Of a DNA stretch of 64,000 nt, positions 26,251-35,412 are shown piece after piece; within the stretch, counting starts at the first letter, position 1; each line of letters begins with the position of its first letter. The translations under genes were made by a program, and so were the position numbers. The notes under the pieces are model-generated. The model was not told the origin of the DNA, searched no databases, and saw nothing but the letters and a program-made list of their open reading frames with translations. This DNA comes from Bradyrhizobium nanningense (GTDB taxonomy: Bacteria > Pseudomonadota > Alphaproteobacteria > Rhizobiales > Xanthobacteraceae): the NCBI RefSeq assembly GCF_004114535.1, contig NZ_LBJC01000024.1, positions 248,001 to 312,000 on the forward strand. Direction: 5' to 3'.

Positions 26251-28467
26251 ATGGCGTGGGGAAAGAAAAAGGGTGGGCGGAAGGAGCCGCTGTTCGGCTT
26301 GCCCGCAGCGCTCGCCGATCTGCGCCTGACCGCGGCGGATCGCATTCCCGGCGGCGGCGACGACAAGCCGAAGAAATCTGCGAAATCATCCGGCAAGCGC
26401 AAGAGCGACGATGCCGGCGACGAGCCCCCGCGCGAGCGCAAGGCGCCGGCCGGCCGCAGCGGTGCCAAACGCCGGTCGAAGTCGCGCGGCGGGTTCAGCC
26501 TGGGCCGCTTGGTCTACTGGGGCGCGGTGCTGAGCTTGTGGGGCGTCATCGCCGTGGTCGGCGTCGTGATCTATGTCGGCGCCCATCTGCCGCCGATCCA
26601 GTCGCTGGAAATCCCCAAGCGGCCACCGACGATCCAGATCGTCGGCGTTGACGGCAGCATGCTGGCGCAACGCGGCGAGATGGCCGGTGCCAATGTCGCG
26701 CTGAACGACCTGTCGCCTTATCTGCCAAAGGCGTTCATCGCCATCGAGGATCGCCGCTTCTATTCGCATTTCGGCATCGATCCCGTCGGCATTTTGCGCG
26801 CCCTCGTCACCAACGTTCTCCACCGCGGCGTGTCGCAGGGCGGCTCGACGCTGACGCAGCAGCTCGCGAAAAACCTGTTCCTGACCCAGGAGCGCACCAT
26901 GCAGCGCAAGCTGCAGGAGGCGGAGCTCGCGATCTGGCTGGAGCGCAAGCATTCCAAGAACGAGATTCTGGAGCTCTATCTCAACCGCGTCTATTTCGGC
27001 TCCGGCGCCTACGGCGTCGAAGCCGCCGCGCAGAAATATTTCGGCAAGTCGGCCAAGAACGTCACGGTCGCCGAAGCGGCGATGCTCGCCGGCCTCGTCA
27101 AATCGCCCTCGCGCCTCGCGCCGAACCGCAATCCCGAAGGCGCGGAAGCGCGTGCGCAAATCGTGCTCACGGCGATGGCGGATGCAAACTTCATCACCGA
27201 CGCGCAGGCGAAGGCCTCGATCGGCCATCCCTCCTACAATGTGAAGCCGGCCGGCGCCGGCACGGTCAACTACGTCGCCGACTGGATCGGCGAGGTCCTG
27301 GACGACCTGGTCGGCCAGATCGACGAGAGCATCAAGGTCGAGACCACGATCGATCCGAAGCTGCAGGGCGTGGCGGAAGCCGCCATCATCGACGAGCTCG
27401 CGGCCAAGAGCGTGAAGTTCAACGTCAGCCAGGGCGCCCTGGTGGCGATGACGCCTGATGGCGCCGTGCGCGCCATGGTGGGTGGGCGGAACTATTCCGA
27501 GAGCCAGTACAACCGCGCGGTCACGGCAAAACGCCAACCGGGCTCCTCGTTCAAGCCGTTCGTCTATCTGACGGCGCTGGAACAGGGCCTGACGCCTGAC
27601 ACGATGCGCCAGGACGCGCCGATCGAGGTCAAGGGCTGGAGACCCGAGAACTACACCCATGAATATTTCGGCGCGGTGACGCTGACGCAGGCGCTGGCGA
27701 TGTCGCTCAACACCGTCGCCATCCGCCTCGGCCTCGAGGTCGGACCGAAGAACGTGGTGCGCACCGCGCACCGGCTCGGCATCTCCTCGAAGCTCGAGCC
27801 GAATGCCTCGATCGCGCTCGGCACGTCGGAAGTCTCGGTGGTCGAGCTGGTCGGCGCTTACGCGCCCTTCGCCAATGGCGGCTTCGCGGTGGCGCCGCAT
27901 GTCGTGACGCGGATCAGGACGCTGAGCGGCAAGCTGCTCTACATGCGCCAGCCGGAAGAGCGTAATCCGGTCATCGATCCCCGCTATGTCGGCATGATGA
28001 ATGCGATGATGCGAGAGACGCTGATATCAGGCACCGCCAAGAAGGCGGAGATCCCGGGCTGGCCCGCGGCCGGCAAGACCGGCACCAGCCAGGATTATCG
28101 CGATGCCTGGTTCATCGGCTACACGGCGAACCTCGTCACCGGCGTCTGGCTCGGCAACGACGACAACTCGCCGACCAAGAAGGCCACCGGTGGCGGCCTG
28201 CCCGTGGAAGTCTGGTCGCGCTTCATGAAGACGGCGCACGAGGGTGTGCCGGTGGCAGCCCTGCCGAGCGCACCAGGCGGCTGGGGCCTGTCGAACCTCG
28301 CGCAGGCAGCCTCGCAGGTGACAGCGCCGGCAGCAGTCACGCCCGGACCGGCAGCGGTCAACAATGGCGGCTATCGCCCGCCGCCGACGCGCGCCAATGC
28401 GCGGCCGGAGGCTGCGGCAGGGCTCGATGGCTGGCTGATGGACCGGTTGTTTGGCGGAAACCGATAG
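26251..28467 (+). CDS. Penicillin-binding protein 1A, bifunctional transglycosylase/transpeptidase
   Basis: A 738-residue class A PBP. A very basic N-terminal cytoplasmic tail of about 80 residues is followed by one membrane helix (about 87-110). The glycosyltransferase domain has IAIEDRRFYSHFGID (catalytic Glu166), GGSTLTQQLAKNLFL and RKLQEAELAIWLERKHSKNE. The transpeptidase domain has SSFK with Ser432, SLN, and KTGTS at Lys609. It polymerises and cross-links peptidoglycan. A GTG six bases upstream of the ATG is an alternative start. The long tail rich in Lys, Arg, Gly and Ser may bind cytoplasmic partners. I leave the symbol empty because several paralogues occur in this genus. Confidence 0.93.
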   Translation: MAWGKKKGGRKEPLFGLPAALADLRLTAADRIPGGGDDKPKKSAKSSGKRKSDDAGDEPPRERKAPAGRSGAKRRSKSRGGFSLGRLVYWGAVLSLWGVIAVVGVVIYVGAHLPPIQSLEIPKRPPTIQIVGVDGSMLAQRGEMAGANVALNDLSPYLPKAFIAIEDRRFYSHFGIDPVGILRALVTNVLHRGVSQGGSTLTQQLAKNLFLTQERTMQRKLQEAELAIWLERKHSKNEILELYLNRVYFGSGAYGVEAAAQKYFGKSAKNVTVAEAAMLAGLVKSPSRLAPNRNPEGAEARAQIVLTAMADANFITDAQAKASIGHPSYNVKPAGAGTVNYVADWIGEVLDDLVGQIDESIKVETTIDPKLQGVAEAAIIDELAAKSVKFNVSQGALVAMTPDGAVRAMVGGRNYSESQYNRAVTAKRQPGSSFKPFVYLTALEQGLTPDTMRQDAPIEVKGWRPENYTHEYFGAVTLTQALAMSLNTVAIRLGLEVGPKNVVRTAHRLGISSKLEPNASIALGTSEVSVVELVGAYAPFANGGFAVAPHVVTRIRTLSGKLLYMRQPEERNPVIDPRYVGMMNAMMRETLISGTAKKAEIPGWPAAGKTGTSQDYRDAWFIGYTANLVTGVWLGNDDNSPTKKATGGGLPVEVWSRFMKTAHEGVPVAALPSAPGGWGLSNLAQAASQVTAPAAVTPGPAAVNNGGYRPPPTRANARPEAAAGLDGWLMDRLFGGNR

Positions 28468-28843
28468 GCGCGGCTTGAGGTCCGCATGGCCTCAAGACAA
28501 GAAATGCGAAAACAACCCCATGCACAGTAGCCGGCGATAACAAAATCAACGGCTTGCGCGGGCGGCACAAACGCCGGGAGCGCGGGCTTGCACCAGCTGC
28601 AACACTTCGGCAAGTCCTCCCTAACCACCAGCCGCTCCTCTCCGCTGTCATTCCCCGCGAAAGCGGGGAATCCAGTACGCCGGGGCTTCTCGATTCAATC
28701 AGTGCCGTCTCGGCGTACTGGATCGCCCGGTCCCGGCTCCGCCAAGGCTTCGCCGAGGCCCACACCTGCGCTCGGCGCGCCGAAGCTTCAGCGAAGGCGG
28801 CAAGCCGGGCGATGACACCTTTCAAGACGTTAGCAGCGAGGGC
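28468..28843. repeat. Gene-free gap with a palindromic repeat block
   Basis: Right after the PBP1A stop there is a seven-base stem CTTGAGG/CCTCAAG (28474-28496) without a T-run. From 28646 to 28817 runs a repeat opening GTCATTCCCCGCGAAAGCGG, with inner arms CCAGTACGCCG and CGGCGTACTGG, closing GCCGGGCGATGAC. No credible gene is present. It separates the convergent PBP1A and metallopeptidase genes. Confidence 0.68.
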
Positions 28844-29599
28844 CTAATCCTCGACCCCGTAGCGATGCAGATCATTGCCGTAGGTATCGAGCCACTTTTT
28901 GGCGCGCTCCATCGACGGGCACACCTTGCCGCAGACGCGCCAGAACCGCGCCGAGTGGTTCATCTCGACGAGATGGGCGACCTCGTGGGCGGCGAGATAG
29001 TCGAGCACGAAGGGCGGCGCGAGGATCAGGCGCCAGGAGAACGACAGCGACCCGGCAGAGGTGCAGGAGCCCCAGCGGCTGGACTGATCGCGGATCGAAA
29101 GGCGCTTGACCCTGACACCGAGCTCGGCGGCGTGGGCTTCCGCCGAACGCTGCAGATCGCGGCGCGCCTCGCGCTTGAGGAAGTCGCTGACGCGGCGATC
29201 GACATGTTCGAGCCCGCCGGCAACGCAGAGGATGCGTTCGCCGCTATCGCGCATTTCGGTCCATACCGTGCCGCGCGTGCCGGCACGATGAACGATGCGA
29301 TGCGGCGTGCCGCGGAGCGGTATCACCGTGCCAGGCTGGAACGGCGCGGCCTTCGGCAAGCGCCCGAGACGTGCCGCGATCCACGCGCCGTGACGCTGCG
29401 CAAAGTCTTTCGCTTCGGCGAGCGTGCCGCGCGGCGGGATGGTGAGAATGGCTTCGCGATCGCTCGGATGAATTCTGAGCGTGTAGCGGCGCGCGCGGCG
29501 ATGCCGGCGCAATCGGATGGCAAAGAATTGCGATCCGTGGGTGATGACGAGGGTCTTTGGTTCGTGGGGCCGCCGATAAAGGAGTGCGCGAGTGGCCAT
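28844..29599 (-). CDS. YgjP-like zinc metallopeptidase (SprT/M48-related)
   Basis: A 251-residue protein of the YgjP/DUF45 group. The zinc motif is HEVAH (205-209) with Glu206 as the general base and a further histidine in NHSARFW (215). Just upstream are SSRWGSCTSAGSLSFSWRLI and the conserved LAAHEVAHLVEMNHS. The substrate is unknown. The frame opens upstream, but similarity begins at MATRALLYRRPHEP, so the ATG at 29599 is chosen; it has no clear ribosome site. The N-terminal half (RRHRRARRYTLRI) is typical of the family. Confidence 0.85.
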   Translation of the reverse strand: MATRALLYRRPHEPKTLVITHGSQFFAIRLRRHRRARRYTLRIHPSDREAILTIPPRGTLAEAKDFAQRHGAWIAARLGRLPKAAPFQPGTVIPLRGTPHRIVHRAGTRGTVWTEMRDSGERILCVAGGLEHVDRRVSDFLKREARRDLQRSAEAHAAELGVRVKRLSIRDQSSRWGSCTSAGSLSFSWRLILAPPFVLDYLAAHEVAHLVEMNHSARFWRVCGKVCPSMERAKKWLDTYGNDLHRYGVED

Positions 29600-29900
29600 G
29601 TCTGTCAGTCCGGGGGGCAGGAGGGCGCCCGGATTCTGCCATAACCGCCGCCATGGGAAGCGCTCGGCGCAAAAACAAATCATTTGCCCAATATACAGCG
29701 GTCAGACGTCCGGGAGACCCTACAGACTGGGGTTGGAACCAGCTTTTTTCTCCCTCGCTGAGTGCATGCGGCACCCCCAAGGGGTGAGTGCTGACTCACT
29801 CCTATAAAGCTACCTAAATACCGCGAATCCGACCCGGAATTCACCCCGCCGGAGCCTCGGTCCAAGCCTGGATTTTCGACGGGAAAGCCGAAAACGAAGC
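29600..29900. other. Intergenic region upstream of the metallopeptidase gene
   Basis: About 300 bases between two minus-strand genes. It holds two small dyads: CACCCC-CAA-GGGGTG (29772-29786) and GAGTG-CTGACT-CACTC (29786-29801), the latter resembling a TetR-type half-site pair. A TTTTTT run lies near 29752. No gene is supported. These could be promoter elements of the metallopeptidase gene or a terminator-like structure; neither is firm. Confidence 0.4.
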
Positions 29901-31229
29901 TTATTCGGCAGCGCGAGCCTGCAATGAACTCGGATTCGCAGCCGAAACCATGAAGTCGTGGATTCGCGGCACGATTTCCGACTTGAAGCGCGAGCCGTTG
30001 AACACGCCGTAATGTCCGACGCCCTTCTGGACGTAATGAACGCGGCGATGATCAGGGATCGAGCTGCACAATGAATGCGTTGCTTCGGTCTGACCGAGAC
30101 CGGAGATGTCGTCATTCTCGCCTTCCACCGTCATCAGCGCAACGCGCGTGACCATGGAGGGATCGACGCGTGTTCCGCGATGGGTCATCTCGCCCTTCGG
30201 CAGCGAGTGCTTCACGAACACGGTATCGACCGTCTGCAGGTAATATTCGGCGGAGAGGTCCATCACGGCGAGGTATTCGTCGTAGAACTCGCGATGCTTG
30301 TCGACGAGGTCGCCGTCGCCCTTCACCAGATGGGCGAACAGCTGCTTGTGCGCATCCATGTGCCGGTCGAGATTCATGCTGATGAAGCCGTTGAGCTGCA
30401 GGAATCCCGGATAGACGTCACGCATCATGCCCGGATGCGGGAACGGCACCTTGGTGATGACGTGGTTGCGGAACCAGTCGATGCCGCGCTCCTGGGCGAG
30501 GTCGTTCACCGCGGTCGGATTGCGGCGGGTGTCGATCGGGCCACCCATCAGTGTCATCGAGGTCGGCACGAACGGATCGCGCCGCGCTTCCATGATCGAG
30601 ACGGCGGCGACGACGGGCACGGAGGGCTGGCACACCGCCATGACGTGGGTGTTGCCGCCGAGAACATGCAGCATCTCGATGACATAATCGATGTAATCGT
30701 CGAGATCGAAGCGGCCGTCGCTGAGCGGCACCATGCGGGCGTCGGCCCAATCGGTGATGTAGACCTCATGCGCGGGCAGGAAGGCTTCGACCGTGCCGCG
30801 CAGCAGCGTCGCGTAATGGCCGGACATCGGTGCCACGATCAGCACGCGCGGCTGCGGGCTGCGCAAGGGCCGCGCGAACTTGCGATCGAAGTACAGCAGC
30901 CGGCAGAACGGCTTTTCCCAGACCGAGCGGATCTCGACAGGGACGCGGATGCCGTTGACCTCGGTGTCGTTGAGACCCCATTCCGGCTTGCCGTAGCGGC
31001 GCGTGGTGCGCTCGAACAATTCGCACGCCGCGGCGACCGACTTGCCTACTTCGGTGCGCGCCCACGGATTGAGCGGATTCTGAAACAGCAGCTTGGTGGC
31101 GTCAGTGACCGCACGTGCCGGATTGAGGGAGGCGTGCGCCATCTCGTACATCCAGTACATCGGCGTCGTCAGGACCGGACTGCCTTCAGCCGCCAGGGGC
31201 GGCGCGCCGCCAAACTCACCAATGGGCAT
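29901..31229 (-). CDS. phaZ: Intracellular polyhydroxyalkanoate depolymerase
   Basis: A 442-residue alpha/beta hydrolase of the intracellular PhaZ family. The N-terminus has MYWMYEMAHASLNPARA. The nucleophile is Cys200 in HVMAVCQPSVP, replacing the usual serine as in Ralstonia-type PhaZ. Later motifs are GENDDISGLGQT (acid region) and GHYGVFNGSRF (His). It mobilises granule-bound polyhydroxybutyrate in the cytoplasm. GAGGA precedes the ATG. It lies 121 bases after the ABC-2 exporter genes on the same strand. No phaC, phaA or phaB is in the window. Confidence 0.93.
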   Translation of the reverse strand: MPIGEFGGAPPLAAEGSPVLTTPMYWMYEMAHASLNPARAVTDATKLLFQNPLNPWARTEVGKSVAAACELFERTTRRYGKPEWGLNDTEVNGIRVPVEIRSVWEKPFCRLLYFDRKFARPLRSPQPRVLIVAPMSGHYATLLRGTVEAFLPAHEVYITDWADARMVPLSDGRFDLDDYIDYVIEMLHVLGGNTHVMAVCQPSVPVVAAVSIMEARRDPFVPTSMTLMGGPIDTRRNPTAVNDLAQERGIDWFRNHVITKVPFPHPGMMRDVYPGFLQLNGFISMNLDRHMDAHKQLFAHLVKGDGDLVDKHREFYDEYLAVMDLSAEYYLQTVDTVFVKHSLPKGEMTHRGTRVDPSMVTRVALMTVEGENDDISGLGQTEATHSLCSSIPDHRRVHYVQKGVGHYGVFNGSRFKSEIVPRIHDFMVSAANPSSLQARAAE

Positions 31230-31350
31230 CGCTATATTCCTCTTCGCATCGCAGCATACTGCCGAATGCGTAATATTGCGTCAATGCATGGTTCCGTACA
31301 TCTACGTGGCGGAATCGGCTCAACCAGCCTGAATCCACGAGAAAGTGACG

Positions 31351-32169
31351 CTATTCGCCGGCCGACAGCAGCGAGCCGTGCTTTTTGGCGCTGCGCAAAA
31401 GGGCAAGGAATGCCCCAAAAGATGCAACCAGAAGCACTGAATTGATGGCCAGTGCATCCAGCATCAGGTCGGTGCGGAAGGTGTTCTCGATCAGCAGCGC
31501 ACGCATTCCTTCGAATACGTAAGTCGGCGGCAGCGTCCAGGCGACGTATTGCAGCCAAATCGGCAGCACGCTGACGGGATAGTAGATGCAGGCGAGCGGC
31601 ATGATCACGAACATCAAGGTCCAGACGATGCTCTCGGCGCCGAGCCCGTTTCGCAGCACCAGGCCCGAGACGAAGATGCCGACCGACCAGCTCGTGAAGA
31701 TCAGATTGCAGAAGAACGCGATCAGCGGCAGGCCGAGCGCGTAGACGTTGAAGTGAAACAGGAACAGCGCCAGCAGCGTCATCGGGATGATTCCGATCGC
31801 GAGCCGGATCAGGCTCATGACCATCAGCGACAGCAGAAACTCGATCGGCTTCAGCGGGCTCATCATGAGGTTGCCGAGGTTGCGCGCCCACATCTCTTCC
31901 AGAAACGAGATGGAGAAGCCGAGCTGGCCGCGGAACAGGATGTCCCAGAGGATGACGGCGCCGATCAGCGTGCCGCCGGCGCGCGCGAAGAAGCTGGCGT
32001 TCTGCGCGATGTAATACTGGATGAAGCCCCAGGTGATGACCTGCAGCGCCGGCCAATACAACAGCTCGAGCAGCCGCGGCCAGGACGACAGCAGCAGGTA
32101 CCAGTATCGCAGGATCATCGCGCCGATGCGGTGAGCGGAGATGCCGTGGTGGAGGGAGATGTCGGTCAT
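31351..32169 (-). CDS. ABC-2 type transporter permease
   Basis: A 272-residue membrane protein with six predicted helices of the ABC2_membrane family. It includes ILWDILFRGQLGFSISFLEE, MWARNLGNLMMSPLKP and YYPVSVLPIWLQYVAWTLPP. It pairs with the ATPase encoded 103 bases upstream on the same strand to form an exporter. The substrate is unknown; such pairs export polysaccharide, lipid-linked or drug-like compounds. The ATG at 32169 begins MTDISLHHG; an upstream in-frame ATG falls in a repeat. Confidence 0.88.
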   Translation of the reverse strand: MTDISLHHGISAHRIGAMILRYWYLLLSSWPRLLELLYWPALQVITWGFIQYYIAQNASFFARAGGTLIGAVILWDILFRGQLGFSISFLEEMWARNLGNLMMSPLKPIEFLLSLMVMSLIRLAIGIIPMTLLALFLFHFNVYALGLPLIAFFCNLIFTSWSVGIFVSGLVLRNGLGAESIVWTLMFVIMPLACIYYPVSVLPIWLQYVAWTLPPTYVFEGMRALLIENTFRTDLMLDALAINSVLLVASFGAFLALLRSAKKHGSLLSAGE

Positions 32170-32181
32170 GGCAGCACCGCA

Positions 32182-32258
32182 TAGCCCGGATGAGCGAAGC
32201 GACATCCGGGTCTTTGCTCGCTGCGTTCCCGGGTATCGCTACGCTCACCCGGGCTACA
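32182..32258. repeat. Palindromic repeat inside the ABC-2 exporter operon
   Basis: The arms TAGCCCGGATGAGCGAAGCG and GCTACGCTCACCCGGGCTA flank GACATCCGGG and CCCGGGTATC, giving an extended hairpin. It belongs to the family at 14821-14853. It separates the ATPase and permease cistrons and would fold in their shared transcript. Confidence 0.72.
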
Positions 32259-32272
32259 ATGACGGCCTCCTC

Positions 32273-33076
32273 TCACCTCACCGCCTCCTTCGCGCCGTTC
32301 ACCCGGCCGCGCGCGACGTCGAGAAACACCTCCTCCAGCGTGGTGCGGTTGTAGCGCGCCATGATCGCCTCGGGCGTGTCGTCGTCCTCGATGCGGCCGC
32401 GCTTCATGATGATGACGCGGTCGCAGAGTCGCTCGACCTCGAGCATGTTGTGCGAAGCCAGAAGGATGGTGGCGCTGTTCTCCTTGCGATAGCGCTCCAG
32501 ATGCGCCCGTACCCAGTCCGCGGTATCGGGGTCGAGCGAGGCGGTCGGCTCGTCCAGGAGCAAGAGCTCGGGCTGGTTGATCAGCGCTTTGGCAAGCGCG
32601 ACGCGGGTCTTCTGCCCGGCGGACAGCTTGCCGTTGGCGCGATCGAGGAAGTCGGCGAGATCGAGATCGTCCGCGAGCTCTTTGATGCGACCGGCGAGGT
32701 TCTTCACCGCATAGAGCTTGCCGAACACGGTGAGGTTCTGTCGGACCGTGAGCCGCATCGGCATGTCGACATAGGGGCTCTCGAAATTCATCCGCCCCAG
32801 CACCGCCGCGCTGTCCTCGGGCATCCGATGTCCCAGCACCTGCACGCGGCCGGAGGTCGGCAGCACCAGGCCCATGATCATCGCGATGGTCGTGGTCTTG
32901 CCGGCACCGTTGCCGCCCAGAAGCCCGGTGATGCTGCCGCGCGGCAGCGAAAAGGAGATATCGTCGACGGCGCGGGTCTGCTTGTAGACCTTGACGAGGT
33001 GATCGACCGTGATCGCCGCGGGCGAGCTGCTCTCCGCGACAGTCGGCCGACTTGAAGCCTTGTCATTCTCGGTCAT
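32273..33076 (-). CDS. ABC transporter ATP-binding protein
   Basis: A 267-residue ATPase. Walker A is GGNGAGKTTT (about 51-60), the signature is KLSAGQKTRVALAKALI, and Walker B is LLLLDEPTASLDPD, with the switch histidine in ILLASHNMLEVE. It is the NodI/CcmA/YadG-like type that drives ABC-2 exporters. The frame is open far upstream over regS on the other strand, but the domain begins after MTENDKASS, so ATG 33076 is used. It is divergent from regS with a 106-base gap. Confidence 0.9.
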   Translation of the reverse strand: MTENDKASSRPTVAESSSPAAITVDHLVKVYKQTRAVDDISFSLPRGSITGLLGGNGAGKTTTIAMIMGLVLPTSGRVQVLGHRMPEDSAAVLGRMNFESPYVDMPMRLTVRQNLTVFGKLYAVKNLAGRIKELADDLDLADFLDRANGKLSAGQKTRVALAKALINQPELLLLDEPTASLDPDTADWVRAHLERYRKENSATILLASHNMLEVERLCDRVIIMKRGRIEDDDTPEAIMARYNRTTLEEVFLDVARGRVNGAKEAVR

Positions 33077-33182
33077 GCTGACCGTTCTTCTGCTATTGCG
33101 GCAGGGAGCGCAAGGCTTGTAATCCGGTGGTTCCGCGAGCCCAACGTTTGTGACCTTGGAAGGCACCGCCACATTGGCCGAT

Positions 33183-34505
33183 ATGACCGAAATTGCCGCC
33201 TCCAACTTCCGCCACGCGCAGCGGCATATCCGCCTGGACACGATTTTGCGGCTGCGCTGGCTGGCGGTGCTGGGCCAGCTCGCCGCGATCTTCATCGTGG
33301 CGCAGGGGCTGGAATTCAACGTCGAGATCGTCCCCTGCGTCAGCATCATCGCCTTGTCGGCGGCACTGAATCTGGCGCTCCAGACCGCGGCCAACCCGAT
33401 GCGGCGGCTGGAGCCGATGCAGGCGGCCGGCCTGCTCGCGCTGAACATCGTGGAACTGGCCGGTCTGTTGTACTTCACCGGCGGCTTGCAGAACCCGTTC
33501 TCGTTCCTGTTCCTCGCGCCGGTGCTGATCTCGGCCACGGCCCTGCCGGCGCGCTTCACCTTCGGCCTCGGCCTGCTCGCGGTCGCCTGCGCCTCGGTGC
33601 TGTTCTTCTTCCACCTGCCGCTGCCCTGGGATTCCGACGATCCGCTGGTGCTGCCGCCGATCTATCTCGTCGGCGTCTGGCTCTCGATCGTGCTCGCGAT
33701 CGGCGTCACCAGCCTCTACTCGTTCCAGGTGACCGAAGAAGCGCGCAAGCTCGCGGACGCCCTGGCGGCGACCGAGCTGGTGCTGACGCGCGAGCAGCAT
33801 CTGACCCAGCTCGACGGCCTTGCCGCGGCCGCCGCGCACGAGCTCGGCACGCCGCTCGCCACGATCTTCCTGATCTCGCGCGAGCTGGAAAAGACGGTGA
33901 AGGACGCCAGTTTTGCCGCCGACCTGAAGACGCTGCGCGAGCAAACTCAGCGCTGTCGCGACATCCTGAGCAAGATCACCCAGCTCTCCTCCACCGGTGC
34001 GCCGTTCGACCGCATGAAGCTGTCGGAGCTGATCGAGGAGGTGGTGGCCCCGCACCGCGATTTCGGCGTCGAGATCAAGGTGCGCATTGCAGTGGCCATC
34101 GTCGCCGAGCCGGTCGGCTCGCGCAACCCGGCGATCCTGTACGGCGTCGGGAACATCGTCGAGAACGCGGTCGATTTCGCCCGCACCACCGTCGAGGTGA
34201 ATGCGTGGTGGAACAAGGACATGATCGAGCTCGTGATCTCCGACGACGGCCCCGGCATTCCGCCCGACATCCTGAAGCGGATCGGTGAGCCCTATCTGTC
34301 GCGGCGGCGAACCATGGACGAGGGCGGCGGTGAACGACGCGGCCTCGGATTGGGCGTGTTCATCGCGCGCACGCTGCTGGAGCGCACCGGCGCCAAGGTC
34401 TCGTTTACCAATCGGACCTTTCCGGAATACGGGGCCGTGGTCCAGATCACTTGGCCGCGACAACGATTTGAGGCTATCGAGACCTTCGAAGAAACAATAG
34501 GATAG
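33183..34505 (+). CDS. regS: Redox-responsive sensor histidine kinase RegS
   Basis: A 440-residue RegB/PrrB/ActS-type kinase. Six membrane helices (about 25-180) include the quinone-site motif GGLQNPFSFLF (100-110). The H-box is LAAAAAHELGTPLATI with the phospho-acceptor at His219, followed by a cysteine in QRCRDILSKI matching the redox-active cysteine of RegB. The ATPase domain has NIVENAVDFA and GRG-like GLGLGVFIAR. RegB-type kinases sense respiratory quinone redox and control nitrogen-fixation, respiration and CO2-fixation genes. The ATG at 33183 places the histidine at 219, the position I recall for B. japonicum RegS; a GTG at 33150 is an alternative. Confidence 0.93.
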   Translation: MTEIAASNFRHAQRHIRLDTILRLRWLAVLGQLAAIFIVAQGLEFNVEIVPCVSIIALSAALNLALQTAANPMRRLEPMQAAGLLALNIVELAGLLYFTGGLQNPFSFLFLAPVLISATALPARFTFGLGLLAVACASVLFFFHLPLPWDSDDPLVLPPIYLVGVWLSIVLAIGVTSLYSFQVTEEARKLADALAATELVLTREQHLTQLDGLAAAAAHELGTPLATIFLISRELEKTVKDASFAADLKTLREQTQRCRDILSKITQLSSTGAPFDRMKLSELIEEVVAPHRDFGVEIKVRIAVAIVAEPVGSRNPAILYGVGNIVENAVDFARTTVEVNAWWNKDMIELVISDDGPGIPPDILKRIGEPYLSRRRTMDEGGGERRGLGLGVFIARTLLERTGAKVSFTNRTFPEYGAVVQITWPRQRFEAIETFEETIG

Positions 34506-34552
34506 GGCATGATCCGGAAAAGTCTTCAGCGGTTTTCCGGCAGGATCATGCC
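34506..34552. repeat. GCATGATCCGGAAAA inverted repeat after regS
   Basis: The arms GGCATGATCCGGAAAA and GGTTTTCCGGCAGGATCATGCC pair around GTCTTCAGC, with a two-base bulge. It begins right after the regS stop. This is a widespread alphaproteobacterial interspersed repeat. Located between regS and regR, it could attenuate read-through into regR. Confidence 0.75.
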
Positions 34553-34566
34553 GAAAACAAGAATCG

Positions 34567-34594
34567 CAAGCGCGATGACGATTCATCGCGCTTG
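34567..34594. promoter_or_regulatory. Perfect 12-bp inverted repeat in the regS-regR gap
   Basis: CAAGCGCGATGA and TCATCGCGCTTG form a perfect stem around a CGAT loop. It is followed by no T-run, so it is either a factor-binding site or an RNA stem in the regS-regR leader. It lies about 105 bases before the regR start. Confidence 0.55.
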
Positions 34595-34699
34595 AGGCCG
34601 CGACCTTGCGTCGCACAACAGGGCCGATCGACTATCGGCGGCCTTGGCACCGCCCGATTGCGAGGCCATATGTCAACGCGTTGGAGAGAGGACAAAACC

Positions 34700-35254
34700 T
34701 TGAACGCCATCGCCGAACTGAACGAACAGACCGACCGCTCGCTGCTCATCGTGGAGGACGACAAGCCGTTTCTGGAGCGGCTGTCGCGCGCCATGGAAAC
34801 GCGCGGCTTCGCGGTGACGTCATGTGACACGGTCTCGGACGGTCTTGCGCAGATCGGCAAGGCGGCGCCCGCCTTCGCCGTGGTGGATCTGCGGCTCGGC
34901 GACGGCAATGGCCTCGACGTGGTCTCGGCGCTGAAGAAGAAGCGGCCGGATGCGCGCGCGATCGTGCTGACCGGTTATGGCAACATCGCCACCGCCGTCA
35001 CCGCGGTGAAGATGGGCGCGATCGATTATCTCTCCAAGCCCGCGGATGCCGACGACGTCGTCGCGGCGCTATTGTCGACCAGCGCGGAGAAATCCGAGCT
35101 GCCGACCAACCCGATGTCGGCTGACCGCGTGCGCTGGGAGCACATCCAGCGCATTTACGAGATGTGCAACCGCAACGTCTCCGAGACGGCGCGCCGGCTC
35201 AACATGCACCGGCGCACGCTGCAGCGCATTCTGGCCAAGCGCGCGCCGCGGTAA
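34700..35254 (+). CDS. regR: Response regulator RegR
   Basis: A 184-residue RegA/PrrA/ActR-family regulator. The receiver domain has IVEDDKPFLERL (acidic pocket), FAVVDLRLGDGN with phospho-acceptor Asp63, LTGYGNIATAVTAVKMGA and SKPADADDV. A proline-containing linker is followed by a Fis-type helix-turn-helix ending NVSETARRLNMHRRTLQRIL. I chose the TTG start at 34700 because GAGAGGAC lies just upstream and it gives Asp63, matching my recollection of B. japonicum RegR; ATG 34670 is the alternative. In that species RegR activates fixR-nifA, linking redox to symbiotic nitrogen fixation. Confidence 0.94.
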   Translation: MNAIAELNEQTDRSLLIVEDDKPFLERLSRAMETRGFAVTSCDTVSDGLAQIGKAAPAFAVVDLRLGDGNGLDVVSALKKKRPDARAIVLTGYGNIATAVTAVKMGAIDYLSKPADADDVVAALLSTSAEKSELPTNPMSADRVRWEHIQRIYEMCNRNVSETARRLNMHRRTLQRILAKRAPR

Positions 35255-35266
35255 GTTTCTGCCGCG

Positions 35267-35403
35267 CTCGTGCCCCGGACGCAGCGCAGCGTCTCTTCGA
35301 CGATGCGCTGCAGAGCCGGGGCCCATACCTAAGTTCGCGCTGCCGCTTCCTGGGTCCCGGCTCTGCGCAGCAGCGTTTCACGCTGCAGCGCGTCCGGGAC
35401 ACG
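35267..35403. repeat. Palindromic repeat between regR and mmcB
   Basis: The block opens GTGCCCCGGACGCAGCGCAG and closes GCAGCGCGTCCGGGACACG, with inner arms AGAGCCGGGGCCCAT and GGGTCCCGGCTCTG. It sits between convergent genes, resembles the composite family in plan but has a different core, and has no coding signal. Confidence 0.7.
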
Positions 35404-35412
35404 AGACTGCCG

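Noticed and set aside
26386..27900. Minus-strand open frame opposite the PBP1A gene
   Set aside because: The sense strand has complete transglycosylase and transpeptidase motifs; the antisense product has none.
28474..28496. CTTGAGG/CCTCAAG stem after PBP1A as an intrinsic terminator
   Set aside because: The stem is only seven bases and no T-run follows.
29690..29820. Possible small RNA upstream of the metallopeptidase gene
   Set aside because: There are two short dyads and a T-run, but no match to a structured RNA I can recognise (6S, SRP, RNase P or tmRNA).
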